Assembly (NCBI GenBank): GCA_035764935.1
Contig: DASTYK010000126.1
Location: 1 to 63,108 of the forward strand
From: Longimicrobiales bacterium
GTDB taxonomy: Bacteria > Gemmatimonadota > Gemmatimonadetes > Longimicrobiales > RSA9
Direction of reading: 5' to 3'
DNA length: 63,108 nt
Part shown: positions 24,763-37,197 of the stretch, piece by piece
Numbering within the stretch: position 1 is the stretch's first letter
Layout: each line of letters begins with the position of its first letter
The notes under the pieces: generated by a model
Seen by the model: only the letters and a program-made list of their open reading frames with translations
Databases searched by the model: none
What the model was told of the DNA's origin: nothing
Translations under genes and position numbers: made by a program

Positions 24763-26298
24763 CTACTGTGTGAGCTGCCGCACGCGCTCGAGACCTTCGT
24801 CGGTCCACTGCGGCGGCTGCGCGTCGTTGGCGACCGCGCTGGTCAGCCAGTAGACGAGGCGCGCAATCCGTGCGGCCTTGTCGGTATCGATCTTCTCGAC
24901 ATGATCAGTCGGCCGGTGGTAATCCTCGTGCACGCCGGCGAAGAAGAACAGGGCCGGGATCTCCCTGCGTGCGAAATTGAAGTGATCGCTGCGGAAGAAG
25001 AAGTTCTGCTCGGGCCAGATGTCCTCGGCGACCGTGAGTCCCAGGTCGGGCTGTGCGCCGGCGATCTGCTGAATGAGCGGACCGAGCGAGGAGAACTCCT
25101 GCCCGATGACGACGATGCTGTCCGGTGCGTTGCGGCCGATCATGTCGAGGTTGACGTTCGCGACGATCTGTTCGATCGGTACGGTCGGGTGGTCCGAGTA
25201 CCAGCGCGAGCCCAGCAGCCCCTTTTCCTCGCCGCTCACGGCCAGGAACACGAGTGAGCGGCGCGGAGCGACGGGCAGTGCCGCGAACGCCTCAGCCACC
25301 TCGAGCATCCCGGCGGTTCCGGATGCGTCGTCGTCTGCCCCGTTGTAGATGGAATCACCGCTCGCGTCTGGCGCACCCACGCCGACATGATCGAAGTGCG
25401 CGCTGAGCACGATGTACGTGTCGCGCAGCAGCGAGTCGCTGCCGGGCAAAATCGCCGCGACGTTGGGCGGGCGGTGATCGGTGTCCCGGAACGGCGCCGT
25501 GATGGTTGCGGTCAGCCCGTCGATCGCAACCGGTGCCGAGGCGCTGCGGGCCTCGAGCGCGGCGAGGTCTGCGTTGGCGGCCCGGAACGCAGCAATGGCC
25601 CGCTCACGCCGAACGTATGCCACCGGCACCTCCGGCTGCAGGCCGCGGGTGCTCGCAGCGGCGCCGGCCTGCCGCGTGATGTCCTCTCCGGTCGCCGAGG
25701 GCCCAAGCACGACGAGCAGCCCGCGTGCGCCCGCCGCGCTTGCGATCGCGCGAGCGCGTGCGACCTGCGCGCGGAACGTCCGGTCGAACACGTCCGGCGC
25801 CGATATCGCCACGACATTGCCGCGCAGCGCGGCGCCGTGCTCGGGATCGAGCGTGGCTCCGCCGTAAACGACCTTGCTGGTGGCCGTCGCGGGCTGTCCG
25901 GGCGACGTGTACATGTCGGCGCCGTACGTGAGCGTCATGCGGGTGTCGCCCGCGCGCAGCTCGACGGCCGCCTGCGTCACGTCGAGGACGCGGGTGATGA
26001 AGGGGTAGCGCTGCAGGTATGTGCCGTTCTCCCCGCCCGGCTCGAGGCCCATGCGACGGAACTCGCTGGCGATGTAGGCCGCGGCCACCTCGAGCCCGGG
26101 GCTCGGCGTGTCGCGCCCGCGCAGCGCGTCGTCCGCGAGGAACGCGATGCGCGCGTAGATGTCGCCGGCCGTGATCGTCGCCTCCGCCTGATCGGCGGCG
26201 GAGGTCGGCCCGGCAGTGGGCGTCGCAGGCGCCGGCTGGCCGGCGCACGCCGCAGCGGCCGCCCCCAGCAGCAGGACTGCGAAACGTCTGACTCTCAT
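24763..26298 (-). CDS. M28-family zinc aminopeptidase lipoprotein
   Basis: A 511-residue exported peptidase: signal peptide with lipobox AAAAC (Cys 18), then a Pro/Thr linker. The M28 zinc ligands lie in LSAHFDHVGVG, NGADDDASGTAGMLEVAEAF, SGEEKGLLGSRWYS (catalytic Glu pair), NVNLDMIGRN and the final His in FFRSDHFNFA. An insert of about 150 residues between the N-terminal part and the zinc site fits a protease-associated (PA) domain. It probably removes N-terminal residues from peptides in the periplasm. Promoter at 26327-26355. Confidence 0.88.
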   Translation of the reverse strand: MRVRRFAVLLLGAAAAACAGQPAPATPTAGPTSAADQAEATITAGDIYARIAFLADDALRGRDTPSPGLEVAAAYIASEFRRMGLEPGGENGTYLQRYPFITRVLDVTQAAVELRAGDTRMTLTYGADMYTSPGQPATATSKVVYGGATLDPEHGAALRGNVVAISAPDVFDRTFRAQVARARAIASAAGARGLLVVLGPSATGEDITRQAGAAASTRGLQPEVPVAYVRRERAIAAFRAANADLAALEARSASAPVAIDGLTATITAPFRDTDHRPPNVAAILPGSDSLLRDTYIVLSAHFDHVGVGAPDASGDSIYNGADDDASGTAGMLEVAEAFAALPVAPRRSLVFLAVSGEEKGLLGSRWYSDHPTVPIEQIVANVNLDMIGRNAPDSIVVIGQEFSSLGPLIQQIAGAQPDLGLTVAEDIWPEQNFFFRSDHFNFARREIPALFFFAGVHEDYHRPTDHVEKIDTDKAARIARLVYWLTSAVANDAQPPQWTDEGLERVRQLTQ

Positions 26299-26326
26299 GA
26301 ACACTCCCGTGCGGAAAACCGGCGGG

Positions 26327-26355
26327 AAGATAGGAGGAACAGGCGGGAGTGACCA
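26327..26355 (-). promoter_or_regulatory. Promoter of the M28 peptidase gene (TGGTCA, TATCTT)
   Basis: Minus strand TGGTCA (26355-26350), 17 bases, TATCTT (26332-26327); leader about 20 bases. It is back to back with the promoter at 26374-26402. Confidence 0.5.
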
Positions 26356-26373
26356 GTCGAGGGGCGGGGCGAA

Positions 26374-26402
26374 TTGCCGCGCGTGCGGCGAGCGCCTACG
26401 TT
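26374..26402 (+). promoter_or_regulatory. Promoter of the DUF58 operon (TTGCCG, TACGTT)
   Basis: TTGCCG (26374-26379), 17 bases, TACGTT (26397-26402), then six bases and ATG 26409. The start codon lies where transcription should begin, predicting a leaderless mRNA; no Shine-Dalgarno is present. Confidence 0.55.
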
Positions 26403-26408
26403 CGCGCG

Positions 26409-27335
26409 ATGCCTGACATCCCGCTGGTTCACGCGCGCGAGCGCGCCGACCTGCTCGACCCACGCGAGCTCGCCGCACTCGGCGGGCTCGAGTTCGTGGC
26501 TCGGGCCGTGGTCGAGGGCTTCATCGCGGGACTCCATCGCTCGCCGCATCGCGGCTTCTCGGTCGAGTTCGCAGAGCACCGGATGTACCAGCCGGGTGAC
26601 GACCTGCGCTACGTCGACTGGCGGATGTTCGGCCGCTCCGACCGCTACTACATCAAGCAGTTCGAGGAGGAGACCAACCTCCGCTGCTATGTGCTGCTGG
26701 ACACGAGCGCATCGATGGGGTGGACGTCGGGGAGCGGCCTCCCGTCGAAGCTCTGGTACGCACAGCAGCTCGCGGCGTCGCTCTCGCTGCTGCTGCTGCG
26801 CCAGGGGGACGCGGTCGGGCTGATCGGGTTCGACGACCTGGCACGCGTTCACATCGCACCGCGGGGCGGACAGCGACACTGGCACGAGCTGCTGCAGGCG
26901 CTGGAGCGGCTCGGCCCGTCCGGCCGGACGGAGGCGGGCAGCGCCTTGCGCGACGTGACCGGCCGCCTGCGACGGCGGGGCCTCGTCGTCCTGATCTCGG
27001 ACCTGCTCGTCGACCAGGCAACGACGCGCCTTGCGCTGCAGTACCTGCGACATCGCGGGCACGAGGTGGTCGTCTTTCATCTCATCGATCCCGGCGAGCG
27101 CGAGCTGCCGCCTGGGATCGGCGATGCGCGCTTTGTCGATCCCGAGACCGGTGAGGAGCTGCCGGTCAGCGTCGCGGACCTGCGGCGCGAGTATCGCGAC
27201 GCGGTGCAGCACGCGATCGAGGAATGGCGTGCCACGCTGCGACCGCAGGGCATCGACTACGAGGTGATCGACACGGATGCACCGCTTGCGCACGCGCTGC
27301 GCGCCTACCTGCACAAGCGAGAGCGGCTCGGCTGA
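26409..27335 (+). CDS. DUF58 domain protein (von Willebrand A-like)
   Basis: A 308-residue DUF58 protein. GFSVEFAEHRMYQPGDDLRY and DWRMFGRSDRYYIKQFEEET are the DUF58 signature; DTSASMGW is the MIDAS-like DxSxS motif of a vWA fold. DUF58 proteins usually work with a MoxR ATPase and BatA/BatB membrane proteins in envelope quality control or chaperone-like insertion. Here the BatA-like gene follows through a TGATG junction, but no MoxR gene is in view. No membrane span or signal is seen, so it is cytoplasmic. Confidence 0.88.
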   Translation: MPDIPLVHARERADLLDPRELAALGGLEFVARAVVEGFIAGLHRSPHRGFSVEFAEHRMYQPGDDLRYVDWRMFGRSDRYYIKQFEEETNLRCYVLLDTSASMGWTSGSGLPSKLWYAQQLAASLSLLLLRQGDAVGLIGFDDLARVHIAPRGGQRHWHELLQALERLGPSGRTEAGSALRDVTGRLRRRGLVVLISDLLVDQATTRLALQYLRHRGHEVVVFHLIDPGERELPPGIGDARFVDPETGEELPVSVADLRREYRDAVQHAIEEWRATLRPQGIDYEVIDTDAPLAHALRAYLHKRERLG

Positions 27336-29289
27336 TGGGTGTCCTCGTACCCGCACTGCTGGCGCTCGCCGCGGCGGCCATTGTTCCGATCGTCCTGCAC
27401 CTGCTCCAGCGACACCAGGGGCCTCGGGTGGTCTTCCCTGCCCTGCGCTACCTGCGACGGGCGGAAAAGGAGAGCGCCCGGCAGATCCGCCTGCGCCAGC
27501 TTCTGCTGCTTCTGCTTCGGGTGGCTGCGCTCCTTCTGCTGGCCGTTGCGGCGGCGCAGCCGTTCATCCGCGGCGCGGGCGCGAGCCACGAGCCGAGCGC
27601 CGTTGCCATCATCCTGGACAACTCGCTGAGCAGCGGGACCGTGAGCAATGACCGGCGCGTGCTCGACGTGCTGAAAGCGCACGCGCTGGAGACGCTGCTG
27701 CGTGCCGGCCCGGACGATCGCTTCTGGCTGCTGCGCGCCGGTGCGCCGTGGGAACCGGCCCTGCCCGGCGACGCGGAGACGACGGCGGCGCGCGTGCGGG
27801 AAACGGAGCCGACCGCGGCAGCGAGCGACCTCGCGGCTGCCGTCGCGCACGCGGCGGCGCTGCTCGCCACGGGCGCGGAAGGCCGGGCGCGGGAGATCCA
27901 GATTCTCAGTGACGCACAGGAGAGTGCATTCCGCGGCGCGGTCGACCGACTCGACGACGAGCTCGAGGTCGTCATCCTGGCGCCGGGAAACGCGCCGCCG
28001 AACCGCGGCGTCGCGGACGTGGAGATCGGCGGCGGCCTCGCGCCCGTCGAGGGACAGCGCAGCACCGTCGCCGTCGCGATCGCAGGCAGCGGCAGCGACA
28101 CGGTCGGCGTGCGACTGTCGCTGGACGGGCGGACGATCGCTGCCGGCAGCGCGCCGGTGGGCAGCAGCGCCGTGCTGCCCCTGCCGGCGCGACGTGCCGG
28201 CGTCGCGGCGGGCCACGTGGAGATCGACGCCGACGCACTGCGCGGCGACGATCGGCGCTACATCGCGATGCACATCGAGCCGCCACCGTCCGTGCGGTAC
28301 GCGGGCACGAACGAGTTCATCCGCGACGCGCTCGATGTGCTCGCGGACGCGGGGCGGATCCGCCGCGAGGGCGGACGCGCAGACGTCTCCCTGCTGCCTT
28401 CGGCTGCTGGCATCGACGCACTCCCTGCCGCGACTGCCGCGGTCGTGCTCCCGCCGGAGTCGCCCCTGGAACTGCCGGCCCTGAACCGGCGGCTCGCAAG
28501 CGCGCAGATCCCGTGGCGCTACGAACCGCGAACGGGCAGCGGCGAGGCCCGCATTGCAGCGACGCAGGGAGCGGACGACCTGATGCGCCCGCTGGAGCGT
28601 GTCCGCATCCGCTCGTGGTACGCGCTGCAGCGCGCGGGTACCGGCGCGGACACGGTGCTGATCACGATGGCGGATGGTGCACCCTGGGCCGTGCGCGGCA
28701 TGCGCGGCGGCGGCGGCGTCTACGTGCTGCTGTCGACGCCGCTCGAGGAGACCGCGAGCACGATCCCGACCTCGCCTGCAATGCTGCCGCTGATGGATCG
28801 TGTCACCGGCACCTGGAGCGCGACCACGGCGGCATCGCCAGTGGTTGCACCGGGGGAGAGCGTGGCCCTCCCGGACGCTGCGGACGCGCTGCTGCTGCCG
28901 GACGGAACGCGCGAGCCGGTTACCGGCGGCTCGTCGTTCCGGGGCGCGAATGAACCCGGTGTGTATCACGTACTTGCAGGCCCCGACACCCTCACGGCAT
29001 TTGCCGTGAATCCGCCCCCGGCGGAATCCGATCTGACCCGGCTCGATGAGGACGAGCTGCGCGGCTGGATCGACGGCGCATCGGTTGCCGTCCCGGATGC
29101 GGACGACTGGGCGCGGACCGTGTTCCGACACCGCCTGGGCGCCGAGTCGTGGCGGCCCTTCGCGCTGCTCGCACTGCTGCTCCTGCTCGTCGAGCCGCTG
29201 CTCGCTGCGAGCGGGCGGGTGACGGGCACGCGCGGCACGGGCACTGCACGTCGCACGAGCATGAACAGACCATCCCCTGTCACTGACTG

Positions 29290-29290
<1 letters not shown>
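27335..29290 (+). CDS. BatA-like membrane protein with N-terminal double-span domain
   Basis: A 651-residue protein. Residues 1-85 hold two membrane helices of the BatA N-terminal type (PIVLHLLQRHQGPRVVFPAL between them); a vWA-like domain follows (VAIILDNSLSSG near residue 92), then a long Ala/Asp-rich periplasmic region and a final span near residues 605-625 with a basic tail. Its start overlaps the DUF58 stop and its stop overlaps the mfd start, both TGATG. Role in membrane protein or envelope homeostasis is inferred from the family. Confidence 0.82.
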
Positions 29291-32592
<3,302 letters not shown>

Positions 32593-32617
32593 CCGTCCAT
32601 TCCGCCCCGTGCCGGCG

Positions 32618-32647
32618 CTGGCGCTGATCGGCGGCTGCGACTAGGTT
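32618..32647 (+). promoter_or_regulatory. Candidate promoter of the chaperone/ftsEX operon (CTGGCG, TAGGTT)
   Basis: CTGGCG (32618-32623), 18 bases, TAGGTT (32642-32647), in the 117-base gap after mfd. The -10 is of the form common in this window; the -35 is imperfect. Leader about 55 bases. Confidence 0.4.
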
Positions 32648-32709
32648 CGACGGGCTCTGGGGGCCAGCCCGCGGCGCGGGAAAGGCCAGGCAATTCCAAG
32701 GAGACAGGA

Positions 32710-34161
32710 ATGAGGAAGCTCCTCTCGCTCGCCGCCGCGATCGTCGCGGTCGGCAGCTTCACGGCATGCGATGCACTCAACAGCGCGATGACGTCGCACA
32801 CGGACGTCCTCGCGCGCGCCGGCGGCCACGAGCTGTCGGTCGACCAGGCGGTCGAGCTGCTGTCGCGCAATCCGCGCATGCCGGTACAGGCCGAGGTCGT
32901 CGAAGCGGTCGCGAACCTGTGGGTCGATTACACGGTGTTCGCGCTCGCAGCGTCCGAGGACTCGACGCTGGCGGGTATCCAGCTGGACGCGCTGCTCGAG
33001 CCGTGGCTCAACCAGGAGCTGGTCTGGGGGCTGCGCGAGAAGGTGATCGAGGTCGATACGGTGATCAGCGACTCGGTGCTGCAGGCGGAGTTCCAGCAGC
33101 GGCAGCCGAACGCACAGGTGCGCGCGCGTCACGTCCTGTTCCGGGTGCCGGAGAACGCGACGCAACAGCAGCGCGACAGCGTGATCGCGCTGGCCCGTTC
33201 GGTTCGCGAGCAGGCGGTGACGGGGTCGGACTTCGCCGAGCTCGCGCGTCAGCACAGCCAGGATCCCGGTACGGCCGCGCAGGGGGGTGACCTCGGCTTT
33301 TTCGGGCGTGGCCAGATGGTCGGCCCGTTCGAGGAAGCGGCGTTCTCGCTGGAGCCGGGGCAGATCAGTGACCTGGTCGAAACGCCGTACGGCTTCCACA
33401 TCATCAAGGTCGAGGAGCGCCAGCTTCCGGATTTCGAGTCGAGCCGGGATGCGTTCCGCCAGCAGCTCATCATGGCGCGCACGTCGGAAGCGGAGGAGGC
33501 ATACGTCAGCCGACTGACGGACTCGCTCAACATCGAGATCGAGGACGGCGCCATCGACGTCGCCAGGGATCTGGCGGCAAAGCCCGGTGAGAGCCTGAAC
33601 CGCCGCGCCGCGAACCGGCCGCTGGCGTCGTATACGGGTGGGGCCTTCACCGCGGGCGAGTACCTCGACTTCATCCGGAGCCTGCCGTCGAACCAGCGCA
33701 GCCGGCTCGCGATGGCCGAGGACGAGGAGATCGAGAACCTGCTGCAGTTCTACACGCGCAACGAGATCCTGGTGGCAGAGGCACGCAAGCAGGGGGTCCA
33801 GACGGACTCGATGCAGGCGGACTCGCTGCAGGCCTCTGCGCGCGCACAGCTGCAGGAGGCCGCGCGCGCCGCGGGCCTGCTCGACATCCAGCCGCAGCAG
33901 GGCGAGACGATGGAGCAGGCGATCGACCGCAAGGTGATGGCGTACCTGCAGTCGATCCTCGAGGGGCAGCAGAACGTGCTCTCGCTGGGTCCACTCTCCT
34001 ACACGCTGCGTTCCGCGTATGGCGGTGAGGTGTTCGAGCGTGCGTTCCCGGTGGTAGTCCAGCGCGTCGAGGCTGCGCGCCCGGCGGTACCGCAGCTGCC
34101 GCAACAGCAGCCGCAGCAGCCTGCGACGCCGCAGCCGGACTCGCCCGCCGCTCAGCCGTGA
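32710..34161 (+). CDS. Parvulin-type peptidyl-prolyl isomerase lipoprotein
   Basis: A 483-residue lipoprotein chaperone: lipobox FTAC with Cys near residue 20, an N-terminal helical SurA-like region, and one parvulin domain about residues 135-245 (ARHVLFRVPENATQQQRD, GGDLGFFGRGQMVGPFEEAAF, PYGFHIIKVEER). The C-terminal 200 residues are helical and end in a Gln/Pro-rich tail. It should act in the periplasm on outer-membrane proteins. AAGGAG lies six bases before the ATG. The next gene is a second parvulin chaperone. Confidence 0.92.
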   Translation: MRKLLSLAAAIVAVGSFTACDALNSAMTSHTDVLARAGGHELSVDQAVELLSRNPRMPVQAEVVEAVANLWVDYTVFALAASEDSTLAGIQLDALLEPWLNQELVWGLREKVIEVDTVISDSVLQAEFQQRQPNAQVRARHVLFRVPENATQQQRDSVIALARSVREQAVTGSDFAELARQHSQDPGTAAQGGDLGFFGRGQMVGPFEEAAFSLEPGQISDLVETPYGFHIIKVEERQLPDFESSRDAFRQQLIMARTSEAEEAYVSRLTDSLNIEIEDGAIDVARDLAAKPGESLNRRAANRPLASYTGGAFTAGEYLDFIRSLPSNQRSRLAMAEDEEIENLLQFYTRNEILVAEARKQGVQTDSMQADSLQASARAQLQEAARAAGLLDIQPQQGETMEQAIDRKVMAYLQSILEGQQNVLSLGPLSYTLRSAYGGEVFERAFPVVVQRVEAARPAVPQLPQQQPQQPATPQPDSPAAQP

Positions 34162-34196
34162 GCCGGAACCCGCTTCGGCGGCGGGGATATTACCGT

Positions 34197-34223
34197 GGCC
34201 GGCGCCGCAGGACGGCGCCGGCC
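34197..34223 (+). terminator. Strong hairpin between the two chaperone genes (attenuator or terminator)
   Basis: GGCCGGCGCC (34197-34206) pairs perfectly with GGCGCCGGCC (34214-34223), loop seven bases, followed by GTTCCCGTTTTC. The T-run is interrupted, so it may terminate only partly; it lies 25 bases before the surA start. Confidence 0.6.
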
Positions 34224-34247
34224 GTTCCCGTTTTCAATGGACCACGG

Positions 34248-35567
34248 ATGTCTGCAGTTCGCACGCTCATGCGAGTACTGACCGCTGTCGCCGCACTCCT
34301 GGTGCTGCCGCTGACCGCCCACGCGCAGCAGCAGGAGCGCGTCGGCTTCGTGGTCGCGGTCGTGGGTGACAGTGTCATCCTGAATTACGACATCGAGGAA
34401 GACGTTTTCCGCACGGTGGCGCAGTCGCAGCAGCCACCGCCGCAGGGGGCAGCACTCGAGCGCCTGCGCCGCCAGCTCCTCGAGAGCCGCATCGACCAGC
34501 TCGTGATCCTGCAGGCAGCGGCTCGCGACACGTCGATCCGCGTGGACCAGAGCACGGTCGACGGCGCGGTGCAGCAGGAGGTTCAGCGGCGGCAGCGTGC
34601 GCTCGGCGGCCCGGAGCAGCTCGAGGCAGCACTCCGGCAGAGCGGCCTCTCGATGGTCGAGTTCCGCAACCAGCTCACGCAGCAGATCCGTCGCGAACGG
34701 CTGATCCAGGCGTACGTGCAGCGCCAGCAGCAGTCGCGGCGGCCGCCGCCGATCACCGAGGCGGAGATGGAGCGCTATCTCGCAGAGAACCGCGAGCGAC
34801 TGGGCGAGCGGCCGGCGACCGTGATCTTCGAGCAGGTCGTCGTGCCCGTGACGCCGTCGGACTCGGCGCTGGGGCGTGCGCGGGCCAAGGCCGACTCCAT
34901 CTATGCGCTCGTCGTGAGCGGCGATGAGGAGTTCGAGACCCTCGCACGGCGCTTCAGCGACGACCCGGGCACGCGTGAGCTGGGCGGCGATCTCGGCTAT
35001 TTCCGCGAAGGCGTGATGGTGCGGGAGTTCTCCAACGCGGCCTTCGCGATGCGGCCGGGACAGGTCAGCCCGCCGATCCGCACGAGCTTCGGCTATCACA
35101 TCATCCGGCTCGAGCGGATTCGCGGCGCAGAGCGGCAGGCGCGTCACATCCTGATCCGGCCGGAGATCACGGAAGCGGACGCCCAGCGTGCCCGCGCTCT
35201 CGCGGACAGCATTGTCGTGCAGCTGCGCAGCGGCGCCGACATCGACAGCCTGATCGCCCGGCACGGTGACCGCGACGAGCAGGCGCGCATCGGCCCCATC
35301 GTTCGCGACCAGCTGCCCGAGCCGTACCTGACCGCACTCGCGACGTCGCACACGGGTGAGATCGTCGGCCCGCTGCCGATCGGTGAGGCGACACAACAGA
35401 AATGGGCGGTCGTGCAGGTGGTGAACGTACAGCAGAGCGGGGAGTACACGCTCGACGACGCGTACGTCCGGGCCCAGATCCGGCGGCTGCTCGAGCAGGA
35501 GAAGCTGCTCGAAGAGATTGTCGAGGAATTGCGCCGTCGCACTTACATCGACGTGCGCGTGAGCTGA
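34248..35567 (+). CDS. surA: SurA-like periplasmic chaperone with two parvulin domains
   Basis: A 439-residue exported protein: signal peptide ending in LTAHAQQQ, an N-terminal chaperone region beginning GFVVAVVGDSVILNYDIEE (SurA N-domain), and two parvulin-type domains. The first (ATVIFEQVVVPV, GGDLGYFREGVMVREFSNAAF, FGYHIIRLERI) is well conserved; the second (RQARHILIRPEITEADAQRA to WAVVQVVNV) is more divergent. It helps fold outer-membrane proteins. ATG 34248 is chosen; 34269 would leave a shorter signal peptide. pdxA follows after 11 bases, the same order as surA-pdxA in Escherichia coli. Confidence 0.9.
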   Translation: MSAVRTLMRVLTAVAALLVLPLTAHAQQQERVGFVVAVVGDSVILNYDIEEDVFRTVAQSQQPPPQGAALERLRRQLLESRIDQLVILQAAARDTSIRVDQSTVDGAVQQEVQRRQRALGGPEQLEAALRQSGLSMVEFRNQLTQQIRRERLIQAYVQRQQQSRRPPPITEAEMERYLAENRERLGERPATVIFEQVVVPVTPSDSALGRARAKADSIYALVVSGDEEFETLARRFSDDPGTRELGGDLGYFREGVMVREFSNAAFAMRPGQVSPPIRTSFGYHIIRLERIRGAERQARHILIRPEITEADAQRARALADSIVVQLRSGADIDSLIARHGDRDEQARIGPIVRDQLPEPYLTALATSHTGEIVGPLPIGEATQQKWAVVQVVNVQQSGEYTLDDAYVRAQIRRLLEQEKLLEEIVEELRRRTYIDVRVS

Positions 35568-35578
35568 TTTTCGAAGAC

Positions 35579-36520
35579 ATGGCGGCGCGACGGCTTGCGG
35601 TCACTCTGGGTGATCCGCGTGGGGTCGGTCCCGAAGTCGCCCGCGCCGCACTGCTCGCACTCGCGGGAGAGCGCGACGTCCCGGAGCTGCTGCTCGTAGG
35701 TCCTTCGGGGGTTCTGCCAGATACCACTCTGCCACTGCACACGACCGGCGCATGGCGTGAGGGCGACGACGCGGCAGCGGCCGGCGCCCACGCCGGTCTC
35801 GCGATCGAAACCGCCGTGCGGCTCGTGCAGGACGGACAGGTCCACGGCATCGTAACGGCGCCGATCGACAAGAGCGCGCTGCACGCCGCGGGCTACGAGT
35901 ATCCCGGGCACACCGAGATGCTCGCCGCGCTCGCAGGGGACGTCGACGTGGCGATGATGATGGCCGCCGAGACCACAGCGCTCGGAGGAGCGCTGCGGGT
36001 GGTGCTGGCCACGACGCATCACGCGCTGCGCGATGTACCGCGCCTGTTCACCGAGGACGTGCTCGTCACGCAGACGCGAATCACGTATGTTGCGCTGCAG
36101 CGGCAGTGGGGGCTCGCATTCCCCCGTATCGCCCTGTGCGCGTTCAACCCCCACGCGTCGGACCAGGGTCTCTTCGGGGACGAAGAATCCCGCATCTATG
36201 GACCCGCGCTGCGGCGGCTGCACGCGCTGGGCATGCCGGCAGTCGGACCGATGCCCGCCGATACCGTGTTCACGCGCGCGCTGCGCGGCGAGTTCGACGC
36301 GGTGATCGCGCCGTACCATGACGTCGGCATGGCCGCGTTCAAGACTGCATCCTTCGGACACGGAGTGAACGTGACGCTGGGTTTGCCCTTTGTGCGCACA
36401 TCACCGGATCACGGCACGGCGTTCGACATCGCCGGGCGCGGTGTTGCCGACCCGTCCTCCATGATCGAGGCGATCCGGCTCGCGGCGCGGCTCGTGGCCC
36501 GGGCCGGGGCGACACGATGA
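35579..36520 (+). CDS. pdxA: 4-hydroxythreonine-4-phosphate dehydrogenase
   Basis: A 313-residue PdxA, which oxidises 4-phosphohydroxy-L-threonine on the way to pyridoxal phosphate. LTLGDPRGVGPEVA opens the protein; metal-binding His residues lie in YPGHTEMLA, FNPHASDQGLFGDEE and YHDVGMAAFK; GLPFVRTSPDHGTAFDIAG is the C-terminal signature. It overlaps ftsE in an ATGA junction. Confidence 0.95.
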   Translation: MAARRLAVTLGDPRGVGPEVARAALLALAGERDVPELLLVGPSGVLPDTTLPLHTTGAWREGDDAAAAGAHAGLAIETAVRLVQDGQVHGIVTAPIDKSALHAAGYEYPGHTEMLAALAGDVDVAMMMAAETTALGGALRVVLATTHHALRDVPRLFTEDVLVTQTRITYVALQRQWGLAFPRIALCAFNPHASDQGLFGDEESRIYGPALRRLHALGMPAVGPMPADTVFTRALRGEFDAVIAPYHDVGMAAFKTASFGHGVNVTLGLPFVRTSPDHGTAFDIAGRGVADPSSMIEAIRLAARLVARAGATR

Positions 36521-37197
36521 TCCGGGTCGAGCACGTCACGAAACAGTACCCGCGCGGCGGCGTGGCGCTGGACGAGGTCACACTGGAGATCCGCAAGGGC
36601 GAGTTCGTGTTCCTCACGGGCCACAGCGGTGCGGGCAAGTCGACGCTGCTGCGGCTGATTCACATGGCGGAGCGGCCGACGAGCGGTGAAGTCCGCGTGA
36701 GCGGCTACTCGTCGTCGTCCATCCGGCCACGCGAGATCGCGATCCTGCGCCGCAAGATCGGCTACGTCTTCCAGGACTTCCGCCTGCTTGCCGACCGCAC
36801 GGCTGCGGAGAACATCGCGTTCGCGCTGGAGGTCACGGGCGCACGGGAGAACGTGAAGCGTTCCAAGGTGGGCCGGCTCCTCGCCCAGGTCGGGCTCGCG
36901 TCCAAATCGGAGGCGATACCCGCCGAGCTCTCCGGCGGCGAGCAGCAGCGTGTGGCGGTGGCGCGCGCACTGGTCAACGATCCGCTGGTGCTGCTTGCGG
37001 ACGAAGCGACGGGGAACCTGGACGAGCGCGCGACGCGCGGCATCTTCGAGCTGTTCCGCTCCATCAACGCCAGCGGCACGGCCGTGGTGTTCGCGACGCA
37101 CGACCTGGAGCTGGTGCGCGAGAACCCCGGCACACGCGTCATCGAGCTGGACCAGGGTCGCGTTGTATTCGACAGTGCTGCGGAGCCGGTAGAGTGA
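36517..37197 (+). CDS. ftsE: Cell-division ABC-type ATPase FtsE
   Basis: A 226-residue ABC ATPase: Walker A GHSGAGKSTLL (about residues 36-46), signature LSGGEQQRVAVARAL, Walker B LVLLADEATGNLD, H-loop THD. With FtsX it forms the divisome complex that controls cell-wall hydrolase activation during septation. Start and stop overlap pdxA and ftsX. The call over a LolD-type ATPase rests on the FtsX and EnvC genes that follow. Confidence 0.95.
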   Translation: MIRVEHVTKQYPRGGVALDEVTLEIRKGEFVFLTGHSGAGKSTLLRLIHMAERPTSGEVRVSGYSSSSIRPREIAILRRKIGYVFQDFRLLADRTAAENIAFALEVTGARENVKRSKVGRLLAQVGLASKSEAIPAELSGGEQQRVAVARALVNDPLVLLADEATGNLDERATRGIFELFRSINASGTAVVFATHDLELVRENPGTRVIELDQGRVVFDSAAEPVE

